A stretch of DNA of 17,099 bases, taken from the NCBI GenBank assembly GCA_046727435.1, contig JBKPCR010000294.1, positions 1-17,099 of the forward strand, given 5' to 3'. This document shows positions 15,004-17,099 of the stretch, piece by piece (the first letter of the stretch is position 1; the number at the start of each line of letters is the position of its first letter). The position numbers were made by a program, and so were the translations under genes. Under the pieces are notes generated by a model that was given only the letters and a program-made list of their open reading frames with translations, was not told the origin of the DNA and ran no database searches. The stretch comes from CAVPRW01 sp046727435 [NCBI: bacterium]. GTDB lineage: Bacteria; Tectomicrobia; Entotheonellia; J063.

Positions 15004-15519
15004 GGATACGCCTCCTCGGTGCCCATGGCATGGTCTTACACCTGGAGCATCCTGACGCCAGCGGGATCAGTGCCGCAGGCCATTCCCGTGGACGCCACGC
15101 CAGGCCGAACACATGAAGATCTTTGCGCCGCCGTCATGCACACAGCATTGCGACATCACGGATGTCAAGTCAACTAAAAGTTTTGGTGGGAGGGGTGGCT
15201 AGAGTTGACGACGCTCTACTTACCGAGCATATGCTATGCAACATGCGCGAGCACTCACTAATGCAACGGATACAAGGCGTACCAATACATGAGTCCCGAG
15301 AGGCCAACCGGCTCAAAGATGGCTGTCTGGCGAATCGCTGAGCCTGAGGCGTCCCCCTCCACCTCGGCCAGCCCAGGGGGTTATTGGCGAGGCAGGCGCG
15401 CATGCTCGCCGCGTCATCTCTCCAGGGAAATCTCGCGAACTCCGGGTGCAGCGGCTGGGCGACAGAACCAGACGATCGATGTATGCGGGGTCATGATTCA
15501 GGGGGCTCGGCGCTGGCGC
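15004..15519. other. Gene-poor stretch with a promoter-like pair
   Basis: 516 bp without a gene I can support. On the + strand TTGACG at 15205-15210 and TATGCT (19-base spacing) overlap the palindrome AGCATATGCT. They lie inside a 72-codon open frame from TTG at 15123 to TGA at 15341, whose middle looks weakly protein-like (VGGVARVDDALLTEHML) but which has no ribosome site. Short protein-like pieces also occur on the minus strand at about 15380-15450. Possibly eroded coding DNA. Confidence 0.35.
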
Positions 15520-15792
15520 TTACCACCAGTGCCCACGGGCGTGCCAATGGGGGTGTTCGGGGATCAGGCGACGGACGCTGTCGAGCCACCAGCGCCCCGC
15601 CCCTAACTCGATGTCGGCCACACGGGCCAGTTCGGCGAGCATCGCAACTTTCTCTGTCTCCGGGATCGCCTCGGTGTGCTGGCGCCAGACTGCCATGGGT
15701 ACTCCGCAGGTGTCGCATTGGAGGACGACCCATTGTGGCGTTTCGGTATACCACTGGGTGCGCTCTTCTAACGTGCATAAAAGACAAGCCAT
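15520..15792 (-). CDS. Small CxxC/CxxC and His-rich protein, probable metal binder
   Basis: 90-residue cytoplasmic protein. Two CxxC pairs stand at Cys3/Cys6 (ACLLC) and Cys26/Cys29 (LQCDTCGVPMAVW), 20 residues apart, as in a zinc ribbon. A helical linker rich in acidic residues spans about 40-62. The tail RRLIPEHPHWHARGHWW places His80, His82, His84 and His88 close together, a second possible metal site. I recall uncharacterised proteins with the same CDTCGVPM and IPDHxHxH elements, so I think it is a real conserved family, without a known function. A GGAG site is about 7 bases before the ATG. It lies 64 bp downstream of the HEAT/TPR gene on the same strand and may be co-transcribed. A role as a small metal-responsive or redox protein is guesswork. 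Confidence 0.7.
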   Translation of the reverse strand: MACLLCTLEERTQWYTETPQWVVLQCDTCGVPMAVWRQHTEAIPETEKVAMLAELARVADIELGAGRWWLDSVRRLIPEHPHWHARGHWW

Positions 15793-15856
15793 CGCGACTC
15801 CACTGTGTCCGTCACGCTCGTTCCCACCAGGATGAGACCGGCGTGAGGGTATAGTT

Positions 15857-16510
15857 CTATAACGTCTGATTCCGCAAAAACTCTCGAATCTGCTGGATGT
15901 AGGACTGAATGGTGTCCATGTTGGGATTCACGGCCACGGCGCGCTCGAACCATTCCAAGGCTTGACGGGGTTCGACCAGACCAAGATAGCATAGCCCCAT
16001 GCCGCTGAGGGCACCGAAGTGCACCGGATTCAGCTCCAGGGTCTGGTGAATGTCGGCGATCGATTTCTCGAATTCTAACATCAAATAATAGACGGTGGCG
16101 CGTTTGTTATATCCTTCGGCGAACTTGGGAGCACGGGCGATGATTTGATCGAAGACTTCCACTGCCTCGGGATACTGCTCCGCTTCCATTAAGCGAATGC
16201 CCTCGGCCATCAAGGTGTCGATCTGACCGTTGCCTGACCGCAGCCAGATGGTCCACATGACATTCTGGGCCGTCACCCGCACACGCCCATCGTCATCGCG
16301 CAGCGCCTGCACTAACGCGGGCATGACCTGCATGTCCGCCAGCTTGGCCAACAACTCCAGCGCCCTCAGTTTCTCCGCCGTGGTCCCCTGCGTGAGCACC
16401 TCCAGCGCATGGGCCAAGCCCTGCCCTCCGCCATTACCGCTCACGGCTTCCAGCGCCAATCCCAGCACGACGATGAGCGTCATTACGATGGTCAGCGTCG
16501 TCACGGTCAT
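15857..16510 (-). CDS. Membrane-anchored HEAT/TPR repeat protein
   Basis: 217-residue protein. Residues 3-20 (VTTLTIVMTLIVVLGLAL) form a hydrophobic segment that looks like an uncleaved anchor, followed by a Gly-rich linker. Residues about 38-92 resemble HEAT repeats: the helix pairs around ALELLAKLADMQVMPALVQALRDDDGRVRVTAQ are typical. Three TPR units follow at about 100-133, 134-167 and 168-201, with the characteristic YNKRATVYYLMLEFEKSIADIHQTLELNP and GLCYLGLVEPRQALEWFERAVAVNP. It probably faces the periplasm or is held at the membrane and mediates protein-protein contact. No enzymatic domain is visible. AGAGGA is directly upstream of the ATG. Divergent from ligA, with a 434-bp gap. Architecture is clear; partner and process are unknown. 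Confidence 0.85.
   Translation of the reverse strand: MTVTTLTIVMTLIVVLGLALEAVSGNGGGQGLAHALEVLTQGTTAEKLRALELLAKLADMQVMPALVQALRDDDGRVRVTAQNVMWTIWLRSGNGQIDTLMAEGIRLMEAEQYPEAVEVFDQIIARAPKFAEGYNKRATVYYLMLEFEKSIADIHQTLELNPVHFGALSGMGLCYLGLVEPRQALEWFERAVAVNPNMDTIQSYIQQIREFLRNQTL

Positions 16511-17099
<589 letters not shown>

Overview
This window looks like a chromosomal segment of a moderately GC-rich, uncultured Gram-negative bacterium. The gene set includes a lone ABC_sub_bind-type binding protein, two ACMSD-like amidohydrolases, a ThDP-binding decarboxylase-like enzyme, and an export signal with a twin arginine. That mix reminds me of soil, subsurface or sponge lineages such as Methylomirabilota/Rokubacteria or Tectomicrobia. 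This assignment is inference from gene content; no rRNA or tRNA is present to support it.

Left part, + strand (1-4708): the 3' end of a YfbR-like 5'-deoxynucleotidase, a GNAT acetyltransferase, a DUF2164 protein, then a 3 kb remnant of a large STAND-like P-loop NTPase. The remnant has a good Walker A and Walker B. It lacks a start, carries two apparent single-base deletions, and loses recognisable protein sequence near 4512. A 20-bp stretch just before its 5' break is identical to part of the ThDP-enzyme gene 3.9 kb away.

Middle, - strand (4840-8597): a three-gene set read in the order VOC/glyoxalase-fold protein, ACMSD-like amidohydrolase, ThDP-dependent decarboxylase-like enzyme. It is probably a small catabolic module acting on a carboxylated, perhaps aromatic-derived, substrate. 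A palindrome and a hairpin lie between the first two genes. Upstream is a short frameshifted unknown gene, then an intergenic palindromic repeat.

Next, + strand (9447-12375): an orphan ABC_sub_bind periplasmic protein, then a 430-bp spacer with a promoter-like TATAAT and three TGAGGCTC half-sites, then a large amidohydrolase with a twin-arginine segment.

Right part, - strand (12506-16510): reading from high to low coordinates, a membrane-anchored HEAT/TPR protein, a small CxxC/His-rich protein, a TIGR01777-type SDR oxidoreductase, L-2-hydroxyglutarate oxidase (lhgO) and a DUF1722 (YbgA-like) protein. The last three are tightly packed and probably one operon. The window ends with the 5' end of ligA (NAD-dependent DNA ligase) on the + strand.

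I found no CRISPR array, rRNA, tRNA, integrase or intact insertion sequence. The strongest candidates for new biology are the metabolic module with its dyad elements, the CxxC/HxHxH small protein beside the HEAT/TPR anchor, and the TGAGGCTC leader. The NTPase is a probable relic of a defence-type gene rather than a working system.
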